A stretch of DNA of 64,000 nucleotides from Methylovirgula sp. HY1. GTDB taxonomy: Bacteria > Pseudomonadota > Alphaproteobacteria > Rhizobiales > Beijerinckiaceae. Below, one piece after another: positions 16,087 to 25,426 of the stretch. A program made the position numbers and the translations under genes. The stretch lies in NCBI RefSeq assembly GCF_019343105.1, contig NZ_CP073764.1, positions 3,088,001-3,152,000 on the forward strand. The letters are read 5' to 3'. Below the pieces are notes generated by a model. That model was not told where the DNA came from. It did no database searches and saw only the letters and a list, made by a program, of their open reading frames with translations. Each line of letters starts with the position of its first letter. Position 1 is the first letter of the stretch.

Positions 16087-16377
16087 ATGCGCGCCTTACT
16101 CGATGTCTTCCTCCTCATTCTGCATCTCTACACGTATGTCATCATTATCGTGGCGATCCTCTCGTGGCTCATCGCCTTTAATGTCATCAATATTTACAAT
16201 GAATTGGTGCGTTCGATCTGGAACGCATTAAATGCGCTCACCGAGCCGCTTCTGCGACCGATTCGGCAAGTGCTGCCGAATTTCGGCGGTATCGATATTT
16301 CGCCGATAGTCTTGATTCTGCTGATCTTTCTGCTCGAAGACATTATCACCCGCTATATTTATCCGAGCGTCTTCTGA
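16087..16377 (+). CDS. YggT-family membrane protein
   Basis: The 96-aa protein has two hydrophobic segments (about 8-30 and 70-90) around the family signature NALTEPLLRPIRQVLPNFGGIDISPIVLILLIF. YggT proteins are small integral membrane proteins linked to osmotic tolerance and, in some bacteria, cell-shape functions; the mechanism is unclear. It is followed after 65 bases by the DUF167 gene, a conserved pairing in proteobacteria. Confidence 0.9.
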   Translation: MRALLDVFLLILHLYTYVIIIVAILSWLIAFNVINIYNELVRSIWNALNALTEPLLRPIRQVLPNFGGIDISPIVLILLIFLLEDIITRYIYPSVF

Positions 16378-16442
16378 TCCGCAGGGAGCCGTCGCACATT
16401 AGGGCGGAGTCTCCCCGCCCTTGGGCGCCGCGTCGCGACGGT

Positions 16443-16739
16443 GTGGCACTGACCGTCAGACTGACTCCGAAGAGCGCGCGCGACGCCTTGGAGGGGATCG
16501 AACAGCTCGCCGACGGCCGCGCCGTCGTCAAAGCCCGTGTCCGTGCCGTGCCCGAGGCCGGCGCTGCCAATACCGCGCTGATTCGCCTCCTCGCCGAGGC
16601 GCTGGCTATGCCGGCGCGCGCGATCAAGCTTGAATCAGGCGCAACCAGCCGCGTGAAGGTTCTGTTTCTCAACGGTGACGCCGAGGTATTGGACATGCGG
16701 CTCGCAGCTCTGTGGCGCCGAGATCGCGATTCACCCTGA
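16443..16739 (+). CDS. DUF167 (YggU) family protein
   Basis: The 98-aa reading from GTG 16443 covers the DUF167 core: VRLTPKSARDALEGI, VKARVRAVPEAGAANTALIRLLAEAL and IKLESGATSRVKVL. Homologues usually begin about a dozen residues earlier (a PW-x-DGV stretch), and the sequence just upstream reads PWAPRRDGV in frame. The true start may therefore be upstream at a non-standard codon such as ATT 16398. Function unknown; conserved partner of YggT. Confidence 0.85.
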   Translation: MALTVRLTPKSARDALEGIEQLADGRAVVKARVRAVPEAGAANTALIRLLAEALAMPARAIKLESGATSRVKVLFLNGDAEVLDMRLAALWRRDRDSP

Positions 16740-16742
16740 TCG

Positions 16743-17432
16743 TTAGGGCGATGGCGATGCGGCCGGCGGCAGAGGCAGGCTGAAAATTCTGTGCATTCTG
16801 ACCATGAAGGCCGCGCCGAACAGCGGCGTCAGAAGATTGGCGACCGGAATTGCCGCCAACACGGCAATGAAAAGGCCGGCGATGAAGATTTCGACGCCAT
16901 GTATGCGGCGCATCGCCACGACATCTTCGATCGCCCGATAGCGCAGCGCCGCGAGTTCGAAATAGCCACGACCGAGCAGATAGGCGTTGGCGGCGAAGAA
17001 CACCACCGCGTTGAGGCCGGGCACGAACAAGAGAACCAGAGCGACGAGATTCACCAGCAGCGCAACGCCGGCAAATTTCGCCGCGACCAGAATCGCGGCG
17101 GCGAGCGGCGGCGGTGTGCCGATTGGATGAACCGGATCGATTTCAGATTCGACGATCTCGGCGAGTTCGTCGAAGAAGAATCCGGCGACGATGAAAGACA
17201 CCGGCGTGATCGCGAAGGTGAGGCCTATGACGAGGCCGAGGCCCGCGACAACAGTGATGAACGTGGTGAGCCAGGAATAAGGCAGCACCAGCCAGGTCAC
17301 GAAGAGCTTCTCCACGCCAACGAAAAAGACGATGAGCAACAGGAAGGTCAGGGCCAGCGTTTTCAGGAGCACGCGGCGAAACGGCGGGCTGAAAATCTGC
17401 TGAAGCGCGGCATAGGCGGCATTGATCATCAT
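16743..17432 (-). CDS. EI24/CysZ-like integral membrane protein
   Basis: The 229-aa protein has four or more membrane segments (about 22-42, 55-80, 115-140, 185-205) and the RGYFELAALRYR and AAIPVANLLTPLFGAAFMVRM stretches of the EI24-domain (CysZ-like) family. CysZ moves sulfate in enterobacteria, but many family members have no assigned substrate and no cys gene is nearby. It converges on the DUF167 gene, with 3 bases between the two stops. Confidence 0.85.
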   Translation of the reverse strand: MMINAAYAALQQIFSPPFRRVLLKTLALTFLLLIVFFVGVEKLFVTWLVLPYSWLTTFITVVAGLGLVIGLTFAITPVSFIVAGFFFDELAEIVESEIDPVHPIGTPPPLAAAILVAAKFAGVALLVNLVALVLLFVPGLNAVVFFAANAYLLGRGYFELAALRYRAIEDVVAMRRIHGVEIFIAGLFIAVLAAIPVANLLTPLFGAAFMVRMHRIFSLPLPPAASPSP

Positions 17433-17667
17433 GGGTCCGGGTGTTTGTGTCGATATCAGCTATCGGCTTGAGCCGTGCTTCAAGCCGAAAATTTGCTTAT
17501 ATGGAGGTCTGGGGGCCAGCGCCGAGTGACTATCCCAAAGCCCTGGCCGTCCGAAGATATAAATTATTTAGCGGGGTCGACCGCCGGTCCGTGGAACGGG
17601 AATTCTCTTGCCAAGCCCGACGCCGTCCCCCTACATCAAGACGAAGGCTTCGCCACAGGGACGATGG

Positions 17668-18687
17668 ATGCAAGATCATTTTTCGGCAGACGACGCGCGC
17701 GTGCAAAACGATCACCAGCAAGATCTGAGGCATGATTGGACGGTCGAGGAGATCCTCGCGGTGCATGATCGGCCTTTGCTTGAACTTATTGCCGAAGCGG
17801 CCCGTCTGCACGCCCGCCATCATGTCAATGGCGCCATCCAAAAGGCGAGTCTCTTGAGCGTCAAGACGGGCGGCTGTCCGGAGGATTGCGCCTATTGTTC
17901 GCAATCGGCGCATCATAAGGAAGTCGATCTCGCCAAAACGCCGCTGATGCCGGTCGCCGATGTTTTGGCGCTCGCCGCGCGGGCGAAAAATGTGGGCGCC
18001 GACCGTTTCTGCATGGGAGCAGCATGGCGGGAAGCGCGCGATGGTGCGGAATTCGATGCGCTCATCGCCATGGTGCGCGGCGTGCGCGATCTCGGCATGG
18101 AAGCCTGCGTGACGCTCGGCATGCTGAACGAGGCTCAGGCCCAGCGTCTCGCCGAGGCAGGGCTCACCGCCTATAACCATAACCTCGACACCGGCCCGGA
18201 TTTTTATCCCGCGATTATCTCGACCCGGAGCTATGACGACCGTCTCGACACGTTGAAAGCGGTGCGCGCGGCGGGCATTCAAATGTGCTGCGGCGGCATT
18301 ATCGGCATGGGCGAAAGTGCGCGGGACCGGGCCGCCATGCTCGCGGTCCTGGCGGGTTTTGATCCGCATCCCGAAAGCGTGCCGATCAATGCATTGGTCC
18401 CGGTCGCGGGTACGCCGCTCGCTGGACGCGAAGAGGTCGACCCGCTCGATTTCGTGCGCATGATCGCCACGACCCGAATCGTCTTGCCGGGCTCGGTCGT
18501 CAGGCTTTCGGCCGGCCGTTCCGGGCTCAGCCGGGAAACCCAGGTGCTCTGCATGGTGGCGGGCGCCAATTCACTATTCTACGGCGACACTTTGCTGACG
18601 ACGCCGAATGCGCCCATGGGGGCAGACGAGGCGCTTTTCGCCGCCCTGGCGCCGCTTGGCGACAGAGAGCATATGCGCGCCAAGTGA
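17668..18687 (+). CDS. bioB: Biotin synthase
   Basis: The 339-aa radical SAM enzyme inserts sulfur into dethiobiotin. The [4Fe-4S] motif is [13 protein letters not shown] (Cys70, 74, 77 from ATG 17668). The [2Fe-2S] ligand region includes FCMGAAWR and CVTLGML, with Arg in [11 protein letters not shown] 17668 is preferred because AGGGA lies 7 bases upstream; a TTG at 17608 could extend it by 20 residues. No other bio gene is in the window, so bioB is solitary here. Confidence 0.95.
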   Translation: MQDHFSADDARVQNDHQQDLRHDWTVEEILAVHDRPLLELIAEAARLHARHHVNGAIQKASLLSVKTGGCPEDCAYCSQSAHHKEVDLAKTPLMPVADVLALAARAKNVGADRFCMGAAWREARDGAEFDALIAMVRGVRDLGMEACVTLGMLNEAQAQRLAEAGLTAYNHNLDTGPDFYPAIISTRSYDDRLDTLKAVRAAGIQMCCGGIIGMGESARDRAAMLAVLAGFDPHPESVPINALVPVAGTPLAGREEVDPLDFVRMIATTRIVLPGSVVRLSAGRSGLSRETQVLCMVAGANSLFYGDTLLTTPNAPMGADEALFAALAPLGDREHMRAK

Positions 18688-18723
18688 AGGCAATTTAAGA
18701 TCAGGACTGGGAACGAAGGATGG

Positions 18724-18799
18724 TGGTGGAGCCAGGCGGAATCGAACCGCCGACCTCTTCAATGCCATTGAAGCGCTCTCCCAACTGAGCTATGACCCC
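18724..18799 (-). tRNA. tRNA-Ala (GGC)
   Basis: Minus-strand cloverleaf with acceptor GGGGTCA/TGGCTCC, anticodon stem-loop CTTCA-ATGGCAT-TGAAG (anticodon GGC), T-arm GTTCGATTC and encoded CCA. Together with the CGC isoacceptor at 15866 it covers the GC-ending Ala codons. Confidence 0.95.
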
Positions 18800-18816
18800 G
18801 ATCCTTCCACGCCGAA

Positions 18817-18847
18817 CTCTAGAGCATGTTCCGGAAAACGCTCTAAG
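18817..18847. repeat. Composite repeat remnant, copy B
   Basis: CTCTAGAGCATGTTCCGGAAAACGCTCTAAG joins the end piece (CTAGAGCATGTTC) and the hairpin end (GGAAAACGCTC) of the dispersed repeat, with the middle missing. It sits right after tRNA-Ala. Confidence 0.6.
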
Positions 18848-18947
18848 CCTCTGCCGATCCTTTGGGGAGGACCGCGCGTTCGTCTATGAGGCATTCACGC
18901 TCCGCGGAGCGGCTGTATAGCCGCAATAGGCGTGCTCCACAAGCGCC

Positions 18948-18973
18948 ATAAAGAGCCATTGCCGGCTCTTTAT
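18948..18973 (-). terminator. Terminator of the FYDLN-acid gene
   Basis: ATAAAGAGCC/GGCTCTTTAT is a perfect 10-bp stem with a 6-base loop, located 12 bases after the stop at 18985. The lower stem supplies a short T-run on the minus strand. Confidence 0.65.
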
Positions 18974-18984
18974 GCTTTCTGCTG

Positions 18985-19347
18985 TCAGGGCTCTTCGTCG
19001 CTGGCGAGGTCGCCATCGATGAGCCCGGTGACGTCGTCGGCATCTTCCTCTTCTTCTTCGAGGAAAGTGTCGTCATCGGCAGTTTCGTCTTCGATTTCGA
19101 CGTCATCGTCGACGCCGACGTCGATTGTCTCCTCGGCCGGCTCGGCTTCGTCGAGAGGGACCAGTTCTGGGCCAACCTCATTCTCAACTTCTTCGTCGTC
19201 GACCACACCGGCCCGAGCCATTCGAGCAGGCGTTACCTGCTGCACGGCGCCGCACTTGGGACAGACGACGGGGGTCTTGTTGAGATCGAAGAATTTCGTG
19301 CCGCAGTGCTGGCATTGATGTTTATTGCCGAGCTCGGGTTTCGCCAC
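18985..19347 (-). CDS. TIGR02300/FYDLN-acid domain protein
   Basis: The 120-aa protein starts at GTG 19347 (MAKPELGNKHQC). Four cysteines in CQHCGTKFFDLN and CPKCG form a probable zinc ribbon in the first 35 residues. The rest is an extremely acidic tail (runs such as EEEEEDADD). This architecture, with the FYDLN-like motif (here FFDLN), is a marker of alphaproteobacteria. Its function is unknown; a nucleic-acid or ribosome-related role is only a guess. A hairpin at 19372-19392 lies in its leader. Confidence 0.9.
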   Translation of the reverse strand: MAKPELGNKHQCQHCGTKFFDLNKTPVVCPKCGAVQQVTPARMARAGVVDDEEVENEVGPELVPLDEAEPAEETIDVGVDDDVEIEDETADDDTFLEEEEEDADDVTGLIDGDLASDEEP

Positions 19348-19796
19348 GGTTTGACCTCTGAAGGATCGCCGGTACCGGCTTAAAGCCGGTACGCCATGAT
19401 GTTTAAAGCTTGCAGCCTCTTATGCGTGATGATTGAGGACGCGCAAGTTGATTCGAGACGCAAGCAACTTTCTGGTGAAACGATCCATCGCGCCTTTCGG
19501 CCAAACGGCTGTTTGGACACGACCGGTGTGTCGCCGGATCTGGCTCGGCGCCCGCCACCTGAAGGGCGGCATCGTCCTGTCCGTGTCGGCGCGTCAGATT
19601 CTCCAGGGGCTTTCGGTTAGTAAGCTGGAGCGCGCCTGTCAATTGGAATTGCGCGCCCATCCCGCGCGGCGGACTTTGCAGGTATCGCGTCCGGTACGGC
19701 GTCCGGATTGCCGCGCCGGTCTGGGATCAAGGGCAGGGCAAGGATTTGCGGCAAGGATCTGACGCATGACATGGCCCTGCCGAGCATGATACCAGC
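19348..19796. other. 449-base intergenic region with a leader hairpin
   Basis: No convincing gene is seen. A perfect 8-bp hairpin, GTACCGGC-ttaaa-GCCGGTAC (19372-19392), lies 25 bases upstream of the FYDLN-acid start. The rest should hold the divergent promoters for that gene and aroA, but I cannot point to clear boxes. The short reading frames here lack ribosome sites and family resemblance. Confidence 0.5.
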
Positions 19797-21233
19797 ATGT
19801 CACAGGTTTTGCCGGGCGAAGCAGCGCGGTCCTTGCCGGTTTCGCCCTTGATTAACGGATCCCGACCTTTCTCGATGACAACTTCGACGAATCTGGTGCT
19901 CGAATCGGAGAGCGCGCCTTTGAGCGGCGTGCCTTGTGGCCCGCTCAGAGGTCGGTTGCGGCCGCCGGGCGACAAATCGATCTCCCATAGGGCCTTTATT
20001 TTTGGCCTGCTCACCGTTGGCAAGACGGAGATCGAAGGGCTCCTCGAAGGGGAGGATGTGCTCCATACGGGCCGCGCTTGCGCTGCGCTGGGCGCCAGGA
20101 TCGCGCGGGAGGGCGAGGGGCGGTGGAGCGTCAACGGCATGGGGCTCGGGTCGCTTTTGGCGCCGCGGGGAACGCTCGATTTCGGTAATGCCGGGACGGG
20201 GTCGCGCCTGATGATGGGGGTGGTCGCCGGCCATGGCATGACCGCTCAATTCGACGGCGACGCCTCTTTGCGCAAGCGGCCAATGCGCCGCATTCTCGAT
20301 CCCTTGGCCTTGATGGGCGCCGAAATCCTCGGCGAAGCCGAAGGCGGCCGCTGCCCGATTCTCCTCAAGGGCACGGCGGAACCGCTGCCCATCGAATATC
20401 GGACGAAAATCGCATCGGCACAGGTCAAATCGGCCATATTGCTCGCCGGGCTCAATTCGCCGGGGCGCACGGTTCTGGTCGAACCGCAGGCGAGCCGCGA
20501 CCACACGGAAAAAATGCTGCGGTTTTTCGGGGCCGCGATCACCAGCGAATCATTCGAGACGCATGGCCGCAAGATCAGCCTCGAAGGGCGGCCGGAGCTT
20601 CGGCCGGCGCGAATCATCGTGCCGGCCGATCCTTCCTCGGCGGCTTTTCCTATGGTCGCGGCGTTGATCGTCCCCGGCTCCGAGATCGTGATCGAGGGCA
20701 TGATGATGAATCCGCTTCGCACCGGCCTCCTCACCACGCTTTGGGAGATGGGCGCCGCGATCGAGGTGCTCGATCGGCGCGAGGAGGGCGGTGAAGAGGT
20801 TGCCGATCTGCGTGTGCGTGCCTCCACCCTGCGCGGCGTCGACGTGCCGGCCGAGCGGGCGCCGTCGATGATCGATGAATATCCGATCCTTGCCGTCGCG
20901 GCCGCCTTCGCCACGGGGGAGACGCGGATGCGCGGCCTGAGCGAGTTGCGGGTCAAGGAATCCGACCGGCTTGCCGCCATTGCCGCGGGCCTGCGGGCGG
21001 CCGGCATCGGTTGTGCGATCGAGGCCGACGACCTGATTGTCGAAGGTGCTTGCGGCGACGTGCCGGGCGGCGGTTTTGCCGCCACCCATCTCGATCACCG
21101 GATCGCGATGAGCTTCCTTTGTCTCGGACTTGCCGCGCGAAAAGCGATGACGGTCGACGACGAACGGATGATCGCCACGAGTTTCCCGACGTTCAAAGCC
21201 GCGATGGCACAATTGGGCGCGCTCTTTTCATGA
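19797..21233 (+). CDS. aroA: 3-phosphoshikimate 1-carboxyvinyltransferase (EPSP synthase), class II
   Basis: The 478-aa enzyme catalyses the sixth shikimate-pathway step. Motifs [57 protein letters not shown] and [10 protein letters not shown] follow CP4-type (class II) enzymes closely. At the position of CP4 Ala100 (NAATGC in CP4) it reads NAGTGS, so Gly is present and the CP4 substitution linked to glyphosate insensitivity is absent. The first 26 residues may be extra: a second ATG at 19875 (MTTSTNL) is an alternative start. It overlaps cmk (ATGA). Confidence 0.95.
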   Translation: MSQVLPGEAARSLPVSPLINGSRPFSMTTSTNLVLESESAPLSGVPCGPLRGRLRPPGDKSISHRAFIFGLLTVGKTEIEGLLEGEDVLHTGRACAALGARIAREGEGRWSVNGMGLGSLLAPRGTLDFGNAGTGSRLMMGVVAGHGMTAQFDGDASLRKRPMRRILDPLALMGAEILGEAEGGRCPILLKGTAEPLPIEYRTKIASAQVKSAILLAGLNSPGRTVLVEPQASRDHTEKMLRFFGAAITSESFETHGRKISLEGRPELRPARIIVPADPSSAAFPMVAALIVPGSEIVIEGMMMNPLRTGLLTTLWEMGAAIEVLDRREEGGEEVADLRVRASTLRGVDVPAERAPSMIDEYPILAVAAAFATGETRMRGLSELRVKESDRLAAIAAGLRAAGIGCAIEADDLIVEGACGDVPGGGFAATHLDHRIAMSFLCLGLAARKAMTVDDERMIATSFPTFKAAMAQLGALFS

Positions 21234-21889
21234 TTGTCGCGATCGACGGACCCGCCGCTTCCGGCAAAGGCACTTTGGCGCGGCGCCTGGCGCAGCATCT
21301 TGGCCTGCCGCATCTCGACACGGGGTTGCTGTACCGGGCGACCGCACGGGCGCTGATGGATGAGGGCCGCGATCTGGCCGATGTCGCAGCCGCGGTCGCG
21401 GCGGCGCGTGGCCTCGCTCTGGTCGATTTCGATGAAAAGCTTTTGCGCGGGCGTGACATGGGCGAGGCGGCTTCGATCGTCGCCGCGATGCCCGAAGTGC
21501 GCCGCGCGCTTGTCGAAAGCCAACGTGCTTTCGCCCGTCGGCCGGGGGGCGCCGTTCTCGACGGACGCGATATCGGCACGGTCATCTGTCCGGAAGCGGA
21601 AGCGAAGATCTTCGTCACCGCGACGCCGGAGACGCGGGCGACGCGCCGGGCGCTCGAGCTGAAAGGCCAGGGCGAAAAGGTCGATTATGCCGTCGTGCTC
21701 GAGGATATTCGCAAGCGCGACGAACGCGATGCCAATCGTAGCCTGGCGCCGCTCAAGCCGGCGGAGGACGCCGAAATCCTCGACACCACCATGCTCGATG
21801 TCGAGGCGGCTTTCAAGGCGGCGGTGGCCATCGTCGATCGCCTGCGCGCCGCCGCGCGGCCTCACTCCTTCAGCAGTTCTCCGGAATAG
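21230..21889 (+). CDS. cmk: Cytidylate kinase
   Basis: The 219-aa kinase phosphorylates CMP/dCMP. The P-loop [17 protein letters not shown] is at the N-terminus, [14 protein letters not shown] binds the nucleotide, and [22 protein letters not shown] and [14 protein letters not shown] complete the fold. The start overlaps the aroA stop. aroA-cmk-rpsA is a conserved order; here about 4.3 kb of other genes separates cmk from rpsA. The 3' end overlaps the convergent anti-sigma gene by 28 bases. Confidence 0.95.
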   Translation: MIVAIDGPAASGKGTLARRLAQHLGLPHLDTGLLYRATARALMDEGRDLADVAAAVAAARGLALVDFDEKLLRGRDMGEAASIVAAMPEVRRALVESQRAFARRPGGAVLDGRDIGTVICPEAEAKIFVTATPETRATRRALELKGQGEKVDYAVVLEDIRKRDERDANRSLAPLKPAEDAEILDTTMLDVEAAFKAAVAIVDRLRAAARPHSFSSSPE

Positions 21890-22578
21890 ACGATCGGGCC
21901 GGTAGGCCCTCCGGTCGACGACCCACCCTTCGGCTCGACCGTGACGGCGAAGCTCGCTTTTTCGATACGGGCGTTGCCGGGCAGCCGCACTTTCATCGTG
22001 TCCCTGTTGACCAGCCCCATGGATTTCGGGGCTTTGCCTTGACCGATGTACCAAAGTTCCAGGCTATGACCTTCCGGCACGGTGGTCGCGACGGGGCGTA
22101 CGAAGACGCTTCGCGATGCGAGATCGACGCGAATGATGAGCGCCGGCAGATTGCCGCCGCGATTGACCACCGCGAGATAGGAGCCGGTCGCCTCGGGTCG
22201 TTCCCGCAAAATGGCGTTGAGGCTGAACAAAGCGAGGCCGGCGGCGATGCCTGTCGAGACAAGGGCACCGACGCGCCAGCGCTGCCGCGATTTAAGCAAG
22301 CCGGCCAGCACAGGTACATTGGACGCCGTATCCTCTTGGGTCGCCGCCGCGGACCCCGGCAAGCCGGAAATGCTTCTGTCGATCGCTTGCCATACGGCGG
22401 CTGGAGGCGCCACTTCCTCGATCGAGGCCGCCAAAGGCGCTAGACGTTGTTGCCAAGCGGCGACGGCGCGTCGCGCCGTGTCATTCGTCGCCAGCAGCGA
22501 CTCGAATTGCGTGCGTTCCTCGGCGGCGAGGGTTCCGAGAACATATTCGGCTGCCTGAATCTCGATTTCCTCAGTCAT
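21862..22578 (-). CDS. RskA-like anti-sigma factor
   Basis: The 238-aa protein begins with the anti-sigma fold [24 protein letters not shown] and has one membrane segment (about 105-124, [20 protein letters not shown]). Its extracytoplasmic C-terminal domain contains [19 protein letters not shown], the RskA-type region. It should hold the ECF sigma factor encoded just upstream inactive at the membrane until a signal triggers proteolysis. Its start overlaps the sigma gene by 8 bases. It overlaps cmk tail to tail. Confidence 0.88.
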   Translation of the reverse strand: MTEEIEIQAAEYVLGTLAAEERTQFESLLATNDTARRAVAAWQQRLAPLAASIEEVAPPAAVWQAIDRSISGLPGSAAATQEDTASNVPVLAGLLKSRQRWRVGALVSTGIAAGLALFSLNAILRERPEATGSYLAVVNRGGNLPALIIRVDLASRSVFVRPVATTVPEGHSLELWYIGQGKAPKSMGLVNRDTMKVRLPGNARIEKASFAVTVEPKGGSSTGGPTGPIVYSGELLKE

Positions 22579-23128
22579 GACGAGGTTCCAGACAGGTTTT
22601 TAACACGAGCAGACTACGAAACAGCCAAGTCTTGATCGTATTCACCGAACGATCATAACGGCTGGCGAGTTCTTCGCGCGAATAACCCTCATAATACGCG
22701 AGGAGGATACAGGATCGGGCCGGCTCTTCGATCTCGCCGAGGCAATGCCGCAACGCGGCGAGATTGGCCATCTCCGTCTCGCAATCCCCGGTAGCAAGCT
22801 GCGCGAAGAACTCCGTCGCGTCGCTTGCAGGGACAAATGCGGCAAGCTTGCGCGTGCGCAAGACATCGATGGCGCGGTTGCGTGCTATGGCGATCACCCA
22901 ACCCATGGCGGGGCCGTGGTCTGCCGAAAAGCTCTCTGCATTCTGCCAGATTTTCAAAAAGACGTCCTGAAGGACATCTTCGGCCAAGGGTCTTTCGCGA
23001 AGAATACGCAGCACGATCGCGAAAAGTTTCGGCGCCACCCGCTCGTAAAGCTGTTTGAACGCGGCGCGGTCTCGCCTGCCGGCCGCGCAGATGAGGTTTG
23101 CAAGCTCGGCATTGTCCGAAAAAGTCAA
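22571..23128 (-). CDS. ECF sigma factor, SigK-like
   Basis: The 185-aa protein starts at TTG 23128 behind GAGGTGG. Region 2 reads LAEDVLQDVFLKIWQNAESF and MGWVIAIARNRAIDVLRTRK; region 4 reads LAYYEGYSREELASRYDRSVNTIKTWLFRSL. Partner anti-sigma follows with overlap, and a fasciclin-domain gene is divergent on the other side. The same trio (sigK, rskA, fasciclin-type mpt70/mpt83) is known in mycobacteria, where SigK drives the fasciclin genes; that parallel suggests the same regulon here. Confidence 0.9.
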   Translation of the reverse strand: MTFSDNAELANLICAAGRRDRAAFKQLYERVAPKLFAIVLRILRERPLAEDVLQDVFLKIWQNAESFSADHGPAMGWVIAIARNRAIDVLRTRKLAAFVPASDATEFFAQLATGDCETEMANLAALRHCLGEIEEPARSCILLAYYEGYSREELASRYDRSVNTIKTWLFRSLLVLKTCLEPRHD

Positions 23129-23247
23129 CGCGCCACCTCGTTGACGCCATTGCCCGGCGCCAAAAGCCAGCCTTCATAGCGAAGGTTGCGGCGCAAAGTC
23201 CAGCGGCGCAACCCTAAAATCAACCCGCCGGAATTTTTTTGGCGCCC

Positions 23248-23274
23248 GAAACTTTCGGCCGCCCGCCTCCGTAT
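23248..23274 (+). promoter_or_regulatory. Possible ECF-type promoter of the fasciclin gene
   Basis: GAAAC (23248-23252) and CGTAT (23270-23274), 17 bases apart, resemble ECF -35 (GGAAC/GAAAC) and -10 (CGT) elements. They lie about 75 bases before the fasciclin ATG and between divergent sigma and fasciclin genes. This is a by-eye match in GC-rich DNA, so weak. Confidence 0.35.
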
Positions 23275-23347
23275 TTGCGATGACGATCCGAAAACGCCAC
23301 CGCTTCGGCGCTGTCGTCCGTCGCTTTCGCAAACAGGAGACTATCAG

Positions 23348-23926
23348 ATGAAGAATTTCAAATCGTCCACGTTCGCCGGCATTTTTGGTCTGGCCGCTTG
23401 CGCCGCCGTCGCATCCTTTGTCCCTCTCGCTGCCGCACATGCCAAGACTGTCATGGTCGGCGGGGCCGCGATGTACCCGTCGCGAAACATTATCCAAAAT
23501 GCGGTTAATTCAAAGGATCACACGACTTTGGTCGCAGCCGTCAAAGCGGCCGGCCTGGTCGACACGCTGGAAGGACCAGGGCCATTCACCGTCTTTGCGC
23601 CGACCAACGAGGCGTTTGCGAAATTGCCGGCCGGCACCGTCGCGGCTCTTCTGAAGCCGGAGAACAAACCCAAGCTCACAGCCATTCTCACCTATCATGT
23701 GGTCGCGGGTAAATATTCGACCGGCGATCTCATGCGGGCGGTCAGGATGGGCGGTGGCGAGGCAATGTTGAAGACGGTCGAAGGTGAGCCGCTCACGGTA
23801 AAAGACGTTCATCACAGATTGGAGATTATCGACGCCAAAGGCCGCAAGGCATGGATAACAATCGCCAATGTCGCTCAGAGCAATGGCATGATCCAAGTCA
23901 TCAATAAGGTTCTGCTTCCGAACTGA
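23348..23926 (+). CDS. Secreted fasciclin-domain protein
   Basis: The 192-aa protein has a signal peptide (KNFKSSTFAGIFGLAACAAV...AAAHAKT, cleavage near residue 31-33). One FAS1 domain follows, with H1 box GPFTVFAPTNEAFAKLPAG and ILTYHVVAGKYSTGDL, and the H2-type end NGMIQVINKVLLPN. FAS1 proteins mediate adhesion or matrix contacts. AGGAG precedes ATG 23348. It is probably exported and controlled by the divergent ECF sigma/anti-sigma pair. Confidence 0.92.
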   Translation: MKNFKSSTFAGIFGLAACAAVASFVPLAAAHAKTVMVGGAAMYPSRNIIQNAVNSKDHTTLVAAVKAAGLVDTLEGPGPFTVFAPTNEAFAKLPAGTVAALLKPENKPKLTAILTYHVVAGKYSTGDLMRAVRMGGGEAMLKTVEGEPLTVKDVHHRLEIIDAKGRKAWITIANVAQSNGMIQVINKVLLPN

Positions 23927-23997
23927 GGCACTACGCGTTCGGCAATCCGCGGCGGATTGCTCGCATGCTGCCTTGCTTGAGCAGGTCCGTCCGGAGC

Positions 23998-24027
23998 GGC
24001 GGGATCGCGGGTCAACGCGGTCCCGCC
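23998..24027. terminator. Hairpin between convergent fasciclin and dehydratase genes
   Basis: GGCGGGATCGCG and CGCGGTCCCGCC form a 12-bp stem with one wobble and a 6-base loop, between two converging genes (stops at 23926 and 24054). There is no strong T-run, so it may terminate both directions weakly. Confidence 0.45.
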
Positions 24028-24053
24028 GTCAATTTAAATCAGGCGATGAGCGA

Positions 24054-25019
24054 TCAGGCGATGAGCGGCGCGTCCGCGATCATCTTCGCGTAAAGGCTGC
24101 GATCAATATTGGCGCCGGTCAGGATCAAGCCGATGCGCTTGCCCTGTTGCTTGGCGCGTTCCTGCATCAAAGCGGCGAGCGGCGCGGCGCCGGCGCCCTC
24201 CGTCATATTATGCGTATCTGCGTGATAGGCGCAGATCGCGGCCTTGATCTCCGCATCGCTGACGCGGACGATCCGCGTCGCGCCCTGTCGGATGATTTCC
24301 AGCGCTTCCGGCATCGGAACACGGCAGGCCATGCCATCGGCGAACGTCGTGGCCGTCTGCGTCGTGACCACGCGGCCTTGCTCGAAGCTTTGCGCATAGC
24401 AGTCTGCTTCGGTCGAGACGATGCCGATGATTTCGGTTTTCAGGCCGAGAAGGTCGCGGGTTTTGATGAGCCCGCAAATGCCCGAGCCAAGCCCGATCGG
24501 CACATAGATGGCGTCGAGATCCGGCACTGCGCGGAGCAATTCGAGCGCATAGGTGGCGACACCGCGCACGAGATCGGCATGGAAGGGCGGCACCAGGACA
24601 AAGCCGCGCGTTTCGGCGATCTCCGCCGCCGTTTGCCGCGCTTCATCGAAATCGCGACCGCTCTCGACGAGTTCGGCGCCGAAGGCGCGTATGGCGGCAT
24701 TCTTCTCAATCGAATTGCCTTGCGGGACGACAATCGTGATGGCGAGCCCGGCGCGGCGTCCGGCGAAGGCGAGGCTTTGGCCATGGTTGCCGCGGGTGGC
24801 GCTGACAAGCCCCTTGGGGCGCTCGCCGTGCATCAGGCCATCGACATAGACGAGGCCGCCGCGAACCTTGAAGGCGCCGGTCGGCGTATGGTTCTCGTGT
24901 TTGACGAAAATTTCGCAGCCCGTGCGCTCGGCCAGCAGCGGCCAGGCGATCTGCGGCGTCGGCGGCAGCACCGAATGGACGAGGCTGGCTGCTTTTTCGA
25001 GGGCAGGGAGATCGAACAC
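24054..25019 (-). CDS. Threonine dehydratase-like PLP lyase
   Basis: About 321 aa if GTG 25019 is used (VFDLPALEKAASLVH). An ATG at 25172 would add 51 unlikely residues and collide with the divergent vapB promoter. Fold-type II PLP motifs are TPTGAFKVRGGLVY (PLP lysine), SATRGNHGQSLAFAG and IPLGLGSG-like PIGLGSGICG (phosphate cup). The C-terminus ends without an ACT regulatory domain, as in catabolic TdcB or serine/threonine dehydratases. A threo-3-hydroxyaspartate ammonia-lyase activity is an alternative. Confidence 0.82.
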   Translation of the reverse strand: MFDLPALEKAASLVHSVLPPTPQIAWPLLAERTGCEIFVKHENHTPTGAFKVRGGLVYVDGLMHGERPKGLVSATRGNHGQSLAFAGRRAGLAITIVVPQGNSIEKNAAIRAFGAELVESGRDFDEARQTAAEIAETRGFVLVPPFHADLVRGVATYALELLRAVPDLDAIYVPIGLGSGICGLIKTRDLLGLKTEIIGIVSTEADCYAQSFEQGRVVTTQTATTFADGMACRVPMPEALEIIRQGATRIVRVSDAEIKAAICAYHADTHNMTEGAGAAPLAALMQERAKQQGKRIGLILTGANIDRSLYAKMIADAPLIA

Positions 25020-25110
25020 GGGAGATTCCGATATTTTGCGCTCGCGGCTGCGATTTACCGCTGAGGTGGCGCAAGACTGTGGCGCCGTCTTGAAGGGGTC
25101 TAGCCGAGAT

Positions 25111-25133
25111 GATAGATACCAATGATATCTATC
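25111..25133 (+). promoter_or_regulatory. Candidate VapB operator
   Basis: GATAGATA (25111-25118) and TATCTATC (25126-25133) are perfect inverted 8-mers with a 7-base spacer, ending 17 bases before the vapB ATG. AbrB-type antitoxins commonly bind such sites to autoregulate. Confidence 0.55.
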
Positions 25134-25150
25134 AAAAGCGATGTTGCGCG

Positions 25151-25426
25151 ATGAGCGATTCCGGGACCGCAAAAATTTTCATGCATGGACGCAGCCAAGC
25201 GGTGCGTCTGCCGAAAGAGTTTCGTCTTCCAGGCCAGGAAGTACGGGTGACCCGGGTTGGACGCGGCGTCCTGCTGGAACCGATCGCAAGCGATGCAAAG
25301 GACATCCGGGCGTGGTTCGCGGAACTCGATCGTTCGGGTGGGGCTGATTTTTTGCCGGAAGGGCGGCCGGAACAGCCGCCGATGCCTCCCGAGGAAGTAA
25401 TTTTCGAAGATGAACCGGGCAAATGA
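25151..25426 (+). CDS. vapB: VapB-type antitoxin (SpoVT/AbrB fold)
   Basis: The 91-aa protein has the swapped-hairpin DNA-binding part [21 protein letters not shown] in residues 6-26. An acidic, Pro-rich C-terminus ([16 protein letters not shown]) probably wraps the toxin. It overlaps the PIN toxin start by 4 bases. It is the antitoxin of the first of two PIN modules in the window and probably represses its own promoter. Confidence 0.88.
   Translation: MSDSGTAKIFMHGRSQAVRLPKEFRLPGQEVRVTRVGRGVLLEPIASDAKDIRAWFAELDRSGGADFLPEGRPEQPPMPPEEVIFEDEPGK

Noticed and set aside
23973-25064. A 363-codon plus-strand frame opposite the threonine dehydratase-like gene
   Set aside because: Shadow of the PLP enzyme; Arg/Ala/Gly-rich composition and no ribosome site.
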